Assembly: GCA_031262835.1 (NCBI GenBank)
Contig: JAISGY010000067.1
Location: forward strand, 1 to 50,328
Direction: 5' to 3'
Source of the DNA: Ruminococcus sp.
Lineage (GTDB): Bacteria; Bacillota; Clostridia; Oscillospirales; Ruminococcaceae
Length of the DNA: 50,328 nt
The notes beneath the pieces are model-generated. The model had not been told where the DNA came from, made no database searches, and was given only the letters and a program-made list of their open reading frames with translations. Shown piece after piece: positions 50,210 to 50,328 of the stretch. Every line of letters starts with the position of its first letter. Positions within the stretch are counted from its first letter, which is position 1. Made by a program: the position numbers and the translations under genes.

Positions 50210-50328
50210 TGAACTGCACCCAAAAGTATAGACATCTGATAAAAAAGATGATATACTGAAAGGGTGCAGTTTTTATGCGCAAAAAAGGAAGTAAAAACAA
50301 GGTATATTCGCCGGAGTTCAAGATAACT
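50210..50328 (+). mobile_element. Left end of an IS3-family insertion sequence (runs off window)
   Basis: The end TGAACTGCACCC is followed by an AT-rich stem and by GGGTGCAGT (inverse of ACTGCACCC) just before a start codon, as seen at the left end of many IS3/IS150-type elements. Only 119 bp are in the window. Confidence 0.75.
50275..50328 (+). CDS. IS3-family transposase OrfA, N-terminal fragment (runs off window)
   Basis: 18 codons, MRKKGSKNKVYSPEFKIT, typical of the first residues of IS150-type OrfA (helix-turn-helix subunit). The rest is outside the window. Confidence 0.7.
   Translation, partial: MRKKGSKNKVYSPEFKIT

Overview
The window looks like chromosome from a flagellated, low-to-mid-GC Gram-positive anaerobe of the class Clostridia, probably an uncultured gut-type lineage. 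This rests on gene content: secA, mreBCD with a PBP2, a Bacillus/Clostridium-type flagellar cluster (flgM-flgN-flgK-flgL-yviE-like-fliW-csrA-fliD-fliS), a short ProRS of the archaeal/eukaryotic type, AGGAGG ribosome binding sites and sigma-A promoters with 17-nt spacers. No rRNA, tRNA or CRISPR array was seen. Genus cannot be assigned from sequence alone.

Layout. 1-1.9 kb: 5' part of secA on the minus strand, diverging from a vanZ-like gene. 2.4-3.9 kb: a ScaI-like type II restriction-modification pair whose methyltransferase appears to start on ATA. 3.9-7.6 kb: a minus-strand operon of an SPFH protein, a zinc-ribbon membrane protein and a two-domain TPM protein. 7.9-15.1 kb: an unknown gene, a MetRS-like enzyme and a large hybrid histidine kinase. 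15.1-18.7 kb: a uridine-kinase-like gene (minus), a ZapA/coiled-coil protein and a U32 peptidase split into two frames. 18.7-23.8 kb: mreB, an unknown gene, mreC, mreD and PBP2. 23.8-24.6 kb: an Rpn-type nuclease. 24.6-26.4 kb: four tandem genes with near-identical Nif11-like leaders, each followed by a different Cys-rich C-terminal part. 26.4-27.6 kb: an MBL-fold hydrolase and rlmH. 27.6-37.1 kb: the flagellar filament/hook-junction cluster, with a fifth Cys-rich double-glycine peptide gene between flgK and flgL. 37.2-40.5 kb: ftsY, rdgB, yhbY, a small membrane protein overlapping yhbY, and proS. 40.5-42.5 kb: four small unknown minus-strand genes, a phosphodiesterase and a 56-aa ORF. 42.6-48.7 kb: a chemoreceptor without a ligand domain but with a repeated LFDD tail, then a three-gene MacAB-like efflux system. 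48.8-50.3 kb: a PIN toxin-antitoxin pair, a zeta-like toxin pair and the left end of an IS3-family element.

The most unusual content is the Cys-rich peptide family. The leaders are conserved almost to the nucleotide and end in a double-glycine-type site. The downstream parts differ in sequence but share a four-Cys spacing scaffold, C-x12-15-C-x2-5-C-x19-23-C. The peptide between flgK and flgL carries the last part of that scaffold with a shorter leader. No modification or export enzyme is in the window, so any maturation would be in trans. A decayed copy of the start of the neighbouring MBL gene between the third and fourth precursor is the scar of a tandem duplication.

Other recurring features are three promoters whose -10 box sits 6-7 nt before the ATG (leaderless messages for vanZ, flgN and ftsY), a dispersed GC-rich hairpin family with covarying outer stem pairs, and a short ACAGAAT/ACAGAGT repeat at three intergenic places.
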